Part shown: piece after piece, positions 1-8,059 of the stretch
How positions within the stretch are numbered: the first letter of the stretch is position 1
Layout: the number at the start of each line of letters is the position of its first letter
NCBI GenBank assembly: GCA_903961015.1
Contig: CAJCCX010000068.1
Coordinates: forward strand, 1-32,635
From: an uncultured bacterium
GTDB lineage: Bacteria; Planctomycetota; Phycisphaerae; Phycisphaerales; SM1A02
Reading direction: 5' to 3'
DNA: 32,635 nucleotides
Notes under the pieces: generated by a model
What the model was told of the DNA's origin: nothing
The model's input: only the letters and a program-made list of their open reading frames with translations
The model's database searches: none
Translations under genes and position numbers: made by a program

Positions 1-478
1 AGCCGTGAAAAGTCCTCTCGGGGCTCAGACAGTCCTCGGCGACCGACACGATCCGATTTGCGAAATTTTTTCAAGTTCAGTCGGCCGCCTGCGGAACTCG
101 CCCGAGAGAACTTTCCAACGGCTGGGGACGCAAGCAGATGTGCGCAAGCACTGCAGAGTCGAGCCTCTGAAATGGGCAGCATGTGTCGTTTTTCGACACT
201 GGTTGCCCATTTCAAGCAGTAGAGCGTGCAAAGTCGGGGGGTCTGCGGAACTCGCCCAGCAGAATTTTTCAACGGCTGGGCACGCACATCGATTTGCGTG
301 TGCGCCGTCGGGACCATGTCCTGCGCGAGTTTGCAAGCCGAGCCGGAGTCTGCGTAGGCGAGGCGCAGCATGTTTGAGCGCCAGGGCATGCGTCCCGCGG
401 CGTTCGCATAAAACATTTTGAATTTGTTTGAGCCCTTAGGGCAAATCAGTCCGCTGCCAAAATCTGCACGAACCACAA
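1..478. repeat. Composite intergenic repeat, copy A
   Basis: This gene-free stretch is a mosaic of modules that recur at 7609-7752 and 11291-11533. In order: an inverted-repeat arm at 1-23 whose imperfect partner is 101-123 (both carry the AGCCGT and CTCTCGGG words in opposite orientation); a core at 31-53 seen in all three copies; a module at 80-125; a two-tier hairpin at 169-213; a second, diverged version of the 80-125 module at 233-280; a GC-rich segment at about 281-446 not seen elsewhere in the window; and a tail at 453-470 shared with copy C. Short open frames across it are translations of the repeat and have no start context or family resemblance. The element ends about 50 nt before the stop of the minus-strand DUF1501 gene. 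Positions 479-525 show nothing recognisable. The left boundary lies at or beyond the window edge. Confidence 0.8.
169..213. repeat. Two-tier hairpin in repeat copy A
   Basis: The outer arms 169-178 and 204-213 are a perfect 10-bp inverted repeat (GAAATGGGCA). Inside them the arms 183-188 and 194-199 (GTGTCG and CGACAC) enclose a TTTTT loop. A four-base mostly unpaired spacer separates the tiers on each side. The same structure is present at 11436-11480. No U-tract follows on either strand, so it is not a standard intrinsic terminator. It could be an RNA structure protecting 3' ends or a protein binding site; this is inference. Confidence 0.8.
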
Positions 479-525
479 TTGACCCCATGTATTGCGAAGT
501 TGTTCGAACTGCCGCACTTGTGCCG

Positions 526-2010
526 TTATGCAATAACTTGTCGAATTGGTTGTGCGCCTTCGACGCCAACAAGTTTCTGATCAAGCCCAGCATAAAAATA
601 TGTCAGCGCATTTGGATCGATGCCAAGTTGATTCAGAATCGTCGCGTGAAGTTGCTTCACATGGAAGCGTTCGCCGACGCCGATCGATCCAAGTTCATCT
701 GTCTCGCCGACAGAGATGCCACCTTTGATCCCGCCACCAGCCATCCACATAGTGAAACCCCACGAGTTGTGATCACGACCAGTTCCCTTTGCGTATTCGG
801 CAGTTGGTTGTCGGCCAAACTCGCCGCCCCATACGACAAGAGTGTCTTCAAGCATTCCTCTGCGCTTCAGATCCTTCAGCAGTGCGGCGACTGGCTTGTC
901 AGTTCGACCAGCGTGATAATCGTGATTCTTCTTCAAGTCATCGTGCGCATCCCAATTCGCATCGTTGTGCGATCCGCCGGAATAGATCTGTACGAATCGA
1001 ACACCTCGCTCGACAAGTCTTCGAGCAAGAAGACACTTGCGGCCGAAATCTTCCGTTTGAGGTTCGTCCATTCCATACATGTTCTTTGTTTCAGAAGTTT
1101 CACCCGTGAAATCAATGGTTTCAGGCGCAGTCGATTGCATGCGATATGCCAATTCATAACTTTCGATTCGACTTTCCAGGTCTGCACTGCCGCTGCGAAG
1201 AAGCGCGTGGCGCGTGTTCCACATCTTCAGTCGATCGAGCAATTTGCGCTGTGCAGATTCTGATCGAGAGCCAGGAGTCGCAAGATCAAGAATCGGATCG
1301 CCCTTGCCGCGCAGCACGCATCCTTGATAGAGCGCTGGCATATATCCGCTGGTCCAATTCTTTGCACCGCTGATCGGTCCGCCTGTTGCATCGAGCATCA
1401 CAACAAAGCCAGGCAGATTTTGATTCACAGATCCAAGCCCATAATTGACCCACGAACCCATCGAAGGCGCGCCACCGAGAAGTTTGCCCGTATTCATCAT
1501 CAACATCGCGCTGCCGTGAATGGGACTATCGGCGTACATGCTTTTGACGAATGCCATGTCGTCCACACAAGTCGCCAGATGCGGAAAGAGATCGCTGACC
1601 CACGCACCAGATTGTCCATGCTTCTTGAAATTCCATTTCGGTCCGACAATGCGACCTTCGCTCTTGTCGCCACCGCGACCTTTGGTTTTCACTTGAATTG
1701 TCTGACCGTCGTACTTGAAGAGGTCTGGCTTGTAATCAAATGTGTCGACGTGACTCGGACCTCCATACATAAAGAGGAAGATCACAGACTTTGCTTTGCC
1801 TGGAAAATGAGGCAATTTTGCAGCAAGCGGATTGACCGCAGGCAGTGGGGTGGTTCCATCAAACGCAAGAGCTTGCTTTTGAAGAAAACCATCTTTCGCC
1901 AACATGCCAGCAAGTGCAACGCTGGTGAATGCGCCGCCCGCTTGCCAGAGAAATTCGCGGCGCGTGTTTCCGCAGAAACTATTCGTCGGTTGTGGTTGAT
2001 CAGTCGACAT
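526..2010 (-). CDS. DUF1501 domain protein (Tat-exported)
   Basis: A 494-residue member of the DUF1501 family, which has a sulfatase/alkaline-phosphatase-like fold and no firmly assigned reaction. The N-terminus carries a twin-arginine signal at about residues 18-38 (RREFLWQAGGAF followed by a hydrophobic stretch), so export in folded form is expected. Family motifs visible include GGPSHVDTFDYKP near residue 85 and VVWGGEFGRQP followed by GRDHNSWGF near residues 390-415. The ATG start lies inside the end of the upstream DUF1549/DUF1553 gene with an 11-nt overlap, so the two are probably translationally coupled. This gene order is a hallmark of planctomycetes, where the pairs are suspected, but not shown, to act on complex polymers at the cell surface or periplasm. 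Confidence 0.93.
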   Translation of the reverse strand: MSTDQPQPTNSFCGNTRREFLWQAGGAFTSVALAGMLAKDGFLQKQALAFDGTTPLPAVNPLAAKLPHFPGKAKSVIFLFMYGGPSHVDTFDYKPDLFKYDGQTIQVKTKGRGGDKSEGRIVGPKWNFKKHGQSGAWVSDLFPHLATCVDDMAFVKSMYADSPIHGSAMLMMNTGKLLGGAPSMGSWVNYGLGSVNQNLPGFVVMLDATGGPISGAKNWTSGYMPALYQGCVLRGKGDPILDLATPGSRSESAQRKLLDRLKMWNTRHALLRSGSADLESRIESYELAYRMQSTAPETIDFTGETSETKNMYGMDEPQTEDFGRKCLLARRLVERGVRFVQIYSGGSHNDANWDAHDDLKKNHDYHAGRTDKPVAALLKDLKRRGMLEDTLVVWGGEFGRQPTAEYAKGTGRDHNSWGFTMWMAGGGIKGGISVGETDELGSIGVGERFHVKQLHATILNQLGIDPNALTYFYAGLDQKLVGVEGAQPIRQVIA

Positions 2011-4810
2011 ACATGAACTCGTTGCTGTTATAGAGAGCCAGCGTGAGAATATTCATCGCATCCGATACTGACATGGATTCGCTTGATTGCAAATCGGAGA
2101 TGAATGTAATGCCTTCGTCGATCTCTTGGGATTCAACCGTGCGACCATACGCCAAGCGCAGAGCACGTTCGATTTGTGCACGGAGATCATTTGGAAACTC
2201 GCTGCGAAGTCGGTCGGCGAAGACGATTGCCTGGCCGTTGGTCAATGTGCTGTTGAGCATCGTGAGTGCTTGTGTTGGTTGAATGGTTGAAAATCGCACG
2301 GGGCAGGCATTATCAACATCCGCTTGATCGAAGACTGAAAGTAATGGATCTTGTAGCGAGCGTTTCGCATGGATGTAAACGCTGCGACGAGGCCATGATG
2401 CAGGTTCTGACAAAGGCCAGACTTCTTCAGGTTTGCTGCTTGTTGCCAAGACCTCATCAGGCATCGGTGGGCGAATCCCAGGCCCGCCCATCGCAGGATT
2501 CAAAGATCCATTCACCGAAAGCAGAGTGTCTCGAATCTCCTCAGATTGCAGCCTTCGCAGTCGAAATCGCGAAAGCTTTTCATTGGCAGGGTCTTTCGAC
2601 AAAGCCTCTCGAGTCGCATTGCTGGACATTTGATACGCAGCACTCATCATGATGAGTCTGTGCATTTCCTTCATGCTCCATCCACTTGCGACGAATTCCT
2701 TGGCAAGCCAGTCAAGCAGTTCGGGATGCGTTGGCGTTTCACCAAAGTGACCTAAGTCGTTGGGTGTGGGACAAATCGCACGATCAAAATGATGTTGCCA
2801 GATTCGATTCATCATGACGCGCGAAGTGAATTGATTTCTTGGATCAGTGATCCATTTCGCCAATGCCAAGCGGCGACCACTTGACTCGCTTGCGTACACC
2901 TCTATGGCACTGCCTAAAGAAAAAGAATTGCCTTGCGCAATTTCTGGCACTGCATGTTGGACTTCTTCCGCTGGAGCGTGTGGACTTCCTCGCGTGAGAA
3001 CATGTGTGGTCGCTGGATCGTCACGTTCAGCTGCGCAGAGAATTGCGGTTCCGTGCCACGCAGGGGGTTCGAGTTTATTCAGCGTCTCATATGCGGTGCG
3101 CCAATTTGCTGCCTGATCTTTATCTTGATTGCGTTCGATGGATGCGAGAGTTGTTGTCGGTTCGCCGACACCTGTTGCGATGCTGATGATCTCCGTTCGA
3201 TCAAGCACGCGGTCATAGAGTCGAACTTCGTCAATCATTCCCGTGAATGCACCGCCTCCTGGATGCATTGCCCCAATGACCAAATTCTTCGGTAATTTTA
3301 GGGTTTGTTTGCCGCCGATGGCGCGCATCGCTTCGAGTGCGTCTATAGACAAGATGATTTCGCCGCTCGATTTTGATCGCGTAAATGCGACGTGATGCCA
3401 CTGGCCGTCGTTGAACTCTGGAACCGAATGGACAAAGGTCTCTGGATTTCCAACTCCAGCGGCGATGACTCCACCTGCGATGATCGATACCCCAAAGTCA
3501 TCGACAATTCCAGGAATCTCACCATCGACGAGCCCACTCCCTGTGAACCAACGCGGATCGGACTCTGTTCCCCTTGCAATTCGATCGGTGTTGAACCAAA
3601 ATGAAATCGTGAAGTCGTCGCCAGTGGTTGATGGAATTGAAACGCGATCGTCGCCACCATCGAATGATCCTGCGAGGCCGAAGCGTCCAGGCTTTCCCCA
3701 TCCAAGATCGTGGACCTTTCCATTCGCAAGGCCGAGAGAATCTTTCAAGATTGCACGGTCTGCTTCTGGTGCATCTCCCTTCGTCTCGAATGCGAAGTGC
3801 GAAGTCAATCCATTGTTCGGCGCACGGTCGAGATCTGGCTTCGAAGATTCCATCGCAAGAAGTTCGTTGATGATCGCTTTTCTTTTTTCGTACCACTTTG
3901 CACGAGCTGCTGGATAGTCGACCATTCCAAAGTCGGTTGAGATCGAACGCATCACATTCGCAGCCTCGATGCCATTTCCCGCAAATGACTTGTATGGCTT
4001 CAATCCAGCGAAATTTGCGGCGAAAGAGTAATAGTCTCGCTGGCGAATTGGATCGCCTTTGTGATCGTGACAGCGGGCGCATCCCAGTCCCATACCGAGC
4101 ATGGTGCGAGCAGTTGTATCGACAATCCCGTCGAGATCGTCAGCGAGTGCTTGAGAAAGATCCGGCACCTCATCGTCCCACATTCCAAGTCGGTAATAAC
4201 CAGTCGCAACCATCGTGTCGAATGATCGGTCTGGTAATTCATCGCCTGCAAGTTGCTCGGTCAAGAATCGGTCGTATGGTTTATCGCTATTGAATGCAGC
4301 GATGACCCAATCGCGATATCTCCAAGAAGCGGGCTTATCGCCGTCGCGCTCAAATCCGTTTGTGTCGGCGTATCGAACAAGATCAAGCCAGTGTCGTCCC
4401 CATCGTTCGCCATAGTGCGGGCTTGCGAGTAATCGATCGATCAATTCACTCCACGCCTGTGGACGTGTGTCACTTACAAACGCATCGACTTCTTCTGGGG
4501 ATGGCGGAAGTCCAGTGAGGTCATAAAACGCGCGCCGTATCAGCGCAACGCGATTCGCTTGCGGTGCTGGCGAGAGTCCGATCGTCTCAAGCTTCGCAAG
4601 AATGAATCGATCGATGTCATTCTTGCACCACGCTTGATCATTCACATTGGGAGGCGATTGATCAGAAATCGGGGCATAAGACCACCATTTCCGCTCCTTC
4701 GCAAAGTCAATTTTCTTTGTGCGCGTTGCCTGAGGCTTTACAGCGTCGTCCGCTCTCGCCACGCCGATCAGCATGGTGGTGAAGAGCGCGAACACGAGAA
4801 AAGGACGCAT
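2000..4810 (-). CDS. DUF1549/LamG/DUF1553 planctomycete surface protein
   Basis: A 936-residue exported protein with a Sec signal peptide at residues 1-20 (ends ARA-DD). DUF1549 (PSCyt2) spans roughly 60-265 and ends in a CARCH motif near residue 245, a CxxCH signature compatible with covalent heme. A LamG/concanavalin-like jelly roll follows at about 340-550 (motifs FTISFWFNTD and GQWHHVAFTRS). DUF1553 (PSD1) fills about 640-900, with the family motif SRVMMNRIWQHHF. The N-terminal PSCyt1 cytochrome domain found in many relatives is absent. It overlaps the downstream DUF1501 gene by 11 nt. The LamG domain suggests carbohydrate or surface binding; the actual substrate is unknown. Confidence 0.93.
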   Translation of the reverse strand: MRPFLVFALFTTMLIGVARADDAVKPQATRTKKIDFAKERKWWSYAPISDQSPPNVNDQAWCKNDIDRFILAKLETIGLSPAPQANRVALIRRAFYDLTGLPPSPEEVDAFVSDTRPQAWSELIDRLLASPHYGERWGRHWLDLVRYADTNGFERDGDKPASWRYRDWVIAAFNSDKPYDRFLTEQLAGDELPDRSFDTMVATGYYRLGMWDDEVPDLSQALADDLDGIVDTTARTMLGMGLGCARCHDHKGDPIRQRDYYSFAANFAGLKPYKSFAGNGIEAANVMRSISTDFGMVDYPAARAKWYEKRKAIINELLAMESSKPDLDRAPNNGLTSHFAFETKGDAPEADRAILKDSLGLANGKVHDLGWGKPGRFGLAGSFDGGDDRVSIPSTTGDDFTISFWFNTDRIARGTESDPRWFTGSGLVDGEIPGIVDDFGVSIIAGGVIAAGVGNPETFVHSVPEFNDGQWHHVAFTRSKSSGEIILSIDALEAMRAIGGKQTLKLPKNLVIGAMHPGGGAFTGMIDEVRLYDRVLDRTEIISIATGVGEPTTTLASIERNQDKDQAANWRTAYETLNKLEPPAWHGTAILCAAERDDPATTHVLTRGSPHAPAEEVQHAVPEIAQGNSFSLGSAIEVYASESSGRRLALAKWITDPRNQFTSRVMMNRIWQHHFDRAICPTPNDLGHFGETPTHPELLDWLAKEFVASGWSMKEMHRLIMMSAAYQMSSNATREALSKDPANEKLSRFRLRRLQSEEIRDTLLSVNGSLNPAMGGPGIRPPMPDEVLATSSKPEEVWPLSEPASWPRRSVYIHAKRSLQDPLLSVFDQADVDNACPVRFSTIQPTQALTMLNSTLTNGQAIVFADRLRSEFPNDLRAQIERALRLAYGRTVESQEIDEGITFISDLQSSESMSVSDAMNILTLALYNSNEFMYVD

Positions 4811-4872
4811 GGTCGAAGTGTAGGTTGATACTTTCTGGGATCTACCTATATTCGAAAGTCGAGATTGGACGA

Positions 4873-5337
4873 TTACTTCGATCCAGTCGCGAGCGGCTCG
4901 CTCTTGAACTCAACAATGATCTTTTCCCCTGCAGAAAAAATCAGTTCTGCATCTGTCACCATATATCGATCAGCACGAGTAAGTGCGTCGAGAAACGAAC
5001 TTTCAAGAGCCATTTGTTCTGGCGGTCCAGCCATCTTGGTGCTCATCATTTGGCTGAAGTGAAGTTCGCCTGCTTCGGCAGATTCAACAGAACCGCCGAA
5101 GCGATTCACTCCAGAGAAGCCGTTGACTCGCCCCGCGCCGTCGAAAGTAATAGTTGGTGGTCGCGTTGCTGTGATTGCTGCGCCATTGAGCGTGACGCAT
5201 GTCCAAGATTGACCTGCGAGAGATGCGATTGGCTGTTGTGCTGATTTGGACTGAGAATTACATGCCGGCAATACGAACAAGGCAAAGGATGCTAAAAAAA
5301 CGAGGGATATCTCAGTAAATCTCCGCCGATTTTTCAT
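4873..5337 (-). CDS. META-domain (HslJ-like) lipoprotein
   Basis: A small exported protein of 154 residues from the ATG at 5337; a TTG six bases upstream would add two residues. A basic n-region (KNRRRF), a hydrophobic core and LPAC form a plausible lipoprotein signal with Cys near residue 26. The mature part is a single META domain: the SLAGQSWTCVTLNG opening, then FDGAGRVNGFSGVNRFGG, then MMSTKMAGPPEQM. These match the conserved layout of HslJ/META proteins, which have no known catalytic activity and are linked to stress or antibiotic tolerance in some enterobacteria. It lies on the same strand as, and 62 nt before, the DUF1549 gene, and is divergent from the peptidase at 5387. Confidence 0.85.
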   Translation of the reverse strand: MKNRRRFTEISLVFLASFALFVLPACNSQSKSAQQPIASLAGQSWTCVTLNGAAITATRPPTITFDGAGRVNGFSGVNRFGGSVESAEAGELHFSQMMSTKMAGPPEQMALESSFLDALTRADRYMVTDAELIFSAGEKIIVEFKSEPLATGSK

Positions 5338-5386
5338 ATGCAATCAGAATAGTCAACATGGCAGGACTTCGTAGCATCATTGCTTC
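5338..5386. promoter_or_regulatory. Divergent intergenic region
   Basis: The 49 nt between the start codons of the META lipoprotein (minus) and the oligopeptidase (plus) must hold the upstream signals for both. No clear sigma-70 hexamer pair or strong Shine-Dalgarno is visible on either strand, so only the location supports the call. Confidence 0.3.
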
Positions 5387-7534
5387 ATGATCACATTCCT
5401 CCTCGCGTGCATTCCCATGTTCCTTTCTTCTCAAACTCAATCTGCACCGACGCCACCAGTGGCTCCACGCATTCCATTTGTAGTCAAGAGTCCTCAAGGT
5501 GATCGCGTTGATGAGTATTACTGGATTCGTGATGACGACACAAAGACAAAGCGTCCAGAGATTCTTTCATATCTCAACGCGGAAAACGCTTACACCGATG
5601 CGGTCACTGCGGTGCTCGTTCCACTTCAAGAAAAAATGCTCGGAGAAATGCGCGGTCGTATTAAAGAAGATGATCAGACTCCACCGAATTTTGACAACGG
5701 ATATTGGTACTCCACGCGATTTGACACTGGCGCGGAATATCCTGTCTATGAGCGACAAGCTGGGACTCCCAAAGGCGCAACGCCAAACGCTCCAATGGAA
5801 GTGATGTTGGATGGACCTGTACTCGCCAAAGGAAAGCCTTTTTATTCAATCGGCGCAGTTGAAGTCAGTCCAGATAATCAGTGGCTTGCGTGGACCGATG
5901 ATGTGACTGGTCGTCGCATCAGCACGCTGAGATTTAAAAACTTGCGAACTGGTGTGACATCCGCAGATGCGATACCAGGCGTTCTTGAAAATGCTGCATG
6001 GGCACTCGACAATAAAACTGTTTTCTACATTCGTCAAGATCCTGTCTTGTTGCAGACAGGCCCGGTGTATCGCCATGAAATTGGAACAGATCCATCCAAA
6101 GATGTGCTTGTGTATAACGAGCCTGATCTGACTTTGGGAACGAGCGTTCAATCAAGTCGTGGTCATGAGAAGGTGCTGATCATGATGGATGGATTCGATA
6201 CGACTGAAATTCGTGCAGTCGCTGCGAATCAACCGACGATGGCACCGACAACCGTACTCCCTCGTATGGCAGGTGTGCGCAATTACGCAGATTTTCTTGC
6301 TGGGAAATGGGTGATTCGTACAAATGAGAACGCACTAAATTTTAAGTTGGTCGAGGCGCCCGATGGTGCGGCGAACGATCGAAGCAAATGGAAGGAGTTG
6401 ATTCCAAGTCGTCCAGAGACTTCGCTTGATGAATTCACTCTCTTCGATGGCGCAATCGCAGTTGCCGAAAGAGCCGAGGCGAATTCGGTTGTGCGTGTGA
6501 TTCCTTGGGGTGCGAAGCCCGCATGCGCCAAGGCATTCACAATCGCATCCGATGAATCAGCATTTTCGATGGGACTTGGTACAAACCTCGATCCGTCACT
6601 GGCGAGTGTTCGAGTGAATTACACATCCATGGTGACACCTCGAACTGTGTGGGACGTTGACTTTGCAACTGGCGCGCGAACTGTTCTCAAAGTTCAGCCA
6701 GTCATTGGTTATGACAAGTCGCTCTATGAAACCACCCGCATTTGGGCGCCGTCGCGAGATGGGAAGCGCATTCCGATTTCGATTGCGTGGCGCAAGGATC
6801 GATTCAAGCGCGATGGCAGTGCGCCGGTTTATCAAGAGGGATACGGCGCGTACGGACTTTCATCTGATGCAGAGTTCAGTAGTAATCAGATTTCGCTGTT
6901 AGACCGCGGCTTTTTGCTCGCAACTGCGCACGTACGTGGCGGTGCAGATTTGGGACAAGAGTGGTACGAAGATGGAAGGTTGACCCATAAGAAAAATAGT
7001 TTTAACGACTTTGAAGACGCGACAGATTTTCTTGTGAAAGAAAAATTTGGTGCTAAAGATAAGATTTTTGCGACAGGTGGTTCGGCGGGCGGATTATTGA
7101 TGGGTGCAGTCGCAAATCAAGCGGGGGATAAGTATCGAGGGATCGGTTTGCATGTGCCGTTTGTTGATGTTTTGACGACAATGCTTGACGAATCAATTCC
7201 GTTGACGACCAATGAATGGACGCAGTGGGGAGATCCGCGCGAGAAGGCGGCATATGAATACATGGGCTCGTATTCGCCCTATGACCATATTGAAAAGAAG
7301 GCGTATCCCGCGATGTTGGTCACGACGGGTTTGTGGGATTCGCAGGTGCAGTATTACGAGCCAACGAAATATGTTGCAAAGATGCGTGCGATGCGGACAG
7401 ATCAGAGTCCGCTGTTGTTGCGCATCAATATGGATGCTGGGCATGGTGGCAATTCGGGAAGATTCAATCGCCTGAAGCAGGTTGCGCTTGAATATGCGTT
7501 CTTTGTTGACCTTGCGAAGACGGCAGGGAAATGA
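5387..7534 (+). CDS. S9A peptidase, oligopeptidase B-like, exported
   Basis: A 715-residue serine peptidase of the prolyl oligopeptidase family. The N-terminal beta-propeller covers roughly residues 70-430 and the C-terminal alpha/beta-hydrolase about 440-715. The triad is visible as Ser566 (GGSAGG), Asp651 (GLWDSQVQYYEP) and His686 (DAGHGGNSGRF). Spacing of 85 and 35 residues equals that of E. coli protease II (532/617/652), and PFVDVLTTMLDESIPLTTNE is the typical PtrB block. This points to oligopeptidase B, which cleaves after basic residues in short peptides, rather than true prolyl oligopeptidase. Unlike the cytosolic enterobacterial enzyme it begins with a hydrophobic signal (ITFLLACIPMFLSS), so export to the periplasm is likely. 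It ends upstream of repeat copy B. Confidence 0.92.
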   Translation: MITFLLACIPMFLSSQTQSAPTPPVAPRIPFVVKSPQGDRVDEYYWIRDDDTKTKRPEILSYLNAENAYTDAVTAVLVPLQEKMLGEMRGRIKEDDQTPPNFDNGYWYSTRFDTGAEYPVYERQAGTPKGATPNAPMEVMLDGPVLAKGKPFYSIGAVEVSPDNQWLAWTDDVTGRRISTLRFKNLRTGVTSADAIPGVLENAAWALDNKTVFYIRQDPVLLQTGPVYRHEIGTDPSKDVLVYNEPDLTLGTSVQSSRGHEKVLIMMDGFDTTEIRAVAANQPTMAPTTVLPRMAGVRNYADFLAGKWVIRTNENALNFKLVEAPDGAANDRSKWKELIPSRPETSLDEFTLFDGAIAVAERAEANSVVRVIPWGAKPACAKAFTIASDESAFSMGLGTNLDPSLASVRVNYTSMVTPRTVWDVDFATGARTVLKVQPVIGYDKSLYETTRIWAPSRDGKRIPISIAWRKDRFKRDGSAPVYQEGYGAYGLSSDAEFSSNQISLLDRGFLLATAHVRGGADLGQEWYEDGRLTHKKNSFNDFEDATDFLVKEKFGAKDKIFATGGSAGGLLMGAVANQAGDKYRGIGLHVPFVDVLTTMLDESIPLTTNEWTQWGDPREKAAYEYMGSYSPYDHIEKKAYPAMLVTTGLWDSQVQYYEPTKYVAKMRAMRTDQSPLLLRINMDAGHGGNSGRFNRLKQVALEYAFFVDLAKTAGK

Positions 7535-7558
7535 GTTGGAGGTTTTGTGCACTGAAAT

Positions 7559-7581
7559 CAGCCACGGAAACAGCCACGGAA
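7559..7581. repeat. Short tandem duplication
   Basis: An 11-base word (CAGCCACGGAA) occurs twice, at 7559-7569 and 7571-7581, separated by one base, just downstream of the oligopeptidase stop. No function is evident. Confidence 0.5.
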
Positions 7582-7608
7582 TCGAACAACGGAATTGCAT
7601 AAGTGTTC

Positions 7609-7752
7609 AGCCGTGAAAAGTCCTCTCGGGGCTCAAACAGTCCTCGGCGACCGACACGATCAGATTTACGAAGTTTGACCGCAAGTGGCGTCGGCCGCCT
7701 GCGGAACTCGCCCGAGAGAACTTTCCAGCGGCTGGATACGCAAACAGATTCG
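7609..7752. repeat. Intergenic repeat, copy B (short form)
   Basis: This copy has the inverted-repeat arms 7609-7631 and 7711-7733, the common core 7639-7661 and the module 7690-7735, all closely matching 1-125 of copy A. It stops soon after the module (shared word GCAAAC.GATTCG), so it lacks the two-tier hairpin and tail of the long copies. It lies between the 3' end of the plus-strand peptidase and the 3' end of the minus-strand tRNA-Gly unit. The flanks 7582-7608 and 7753-7835 show nothing recognisable. Confidence 0.8.
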
Positions 7753-7834
7753 AACAGTGGAGACAGCAGCGGAATAAGACAGTGGAATCATGTAGCAACG
7801 TCTGGCTGAGAGGGTTTATGTAGTACGAATTCAA

Positions 7835-7866
7835 CAAAAAAACCCGAAGCGTGGTGCTTCGGGTTT
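7835..7866 (-). terminator. Rho-independent terminator of tRNA-Gly
   Basis: On the minus strand a perfect stem of at least 10 bp (arms 7856-7866 and 7840-7850, GC-rich core CCCGAAGC) with a five-base loop is followed directly by a run of T residues (the A run at 7835-7840 of the plus strand). It begins about ten bases beyond the tRNA 3' end, the expected place for tRNA transcript termination. Confidence 0.9.
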
Positions 7867-7876
7867 GGATTGGAAA

Positions 7877-7948
7877 AGCGGGCGAAGGGACTCGAACCCT
7901 CGACATCAACCTTGGCAAGGTTGCGCTCTACCACTGAGCTACGCCCGC
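7877..7948 (-). tRNA. tRNA-Gly(GCC)
   Basis: A cloverleaf folds on the minus strand: 7-bp acceptor GCGGGCG/CGCCCGC, D arm GCUC/GAGC, anticodon arm CAACC-UUGCCAA-GGUUG, and T arm with UUCGAGU loop. The anticodon is GCC, so it reads GGC and GGU. The discriminator base is U and CCA is not encoded. All stems pair fully apart from a terminal G-U in the T arm. Confidence 0.97.
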
Positions 7949-8059
7949 AAATCAACTTTCCGAATGACTCGAAAACCATTCGTGATAAATGATCATAACA
8001 GTTTCGTATGGACTGACAACCTAAGGAATGAACGGAAGATTTACAATAAGAATGCGTGA

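Noticed and set aside
5-421. Open frame of 138 codons in the first intergenic region
   Set aside because: It translates the repeat element, as do similar short frames in the other copies; it shows no protein family signal and no start context.
418-1263. Plus-strand open frame of 281 codons
   Set aside because: It is antisense to the well-supported DUF1501 gene and has no recognisable domain.
7865-8059. Short plus-strand frame with a SGRRDSNPRHQPWQGCALPLSY-type sequence
   Set aside because: This is the well-known spurious translation across a tRNA gene, here tRNA-Gly.
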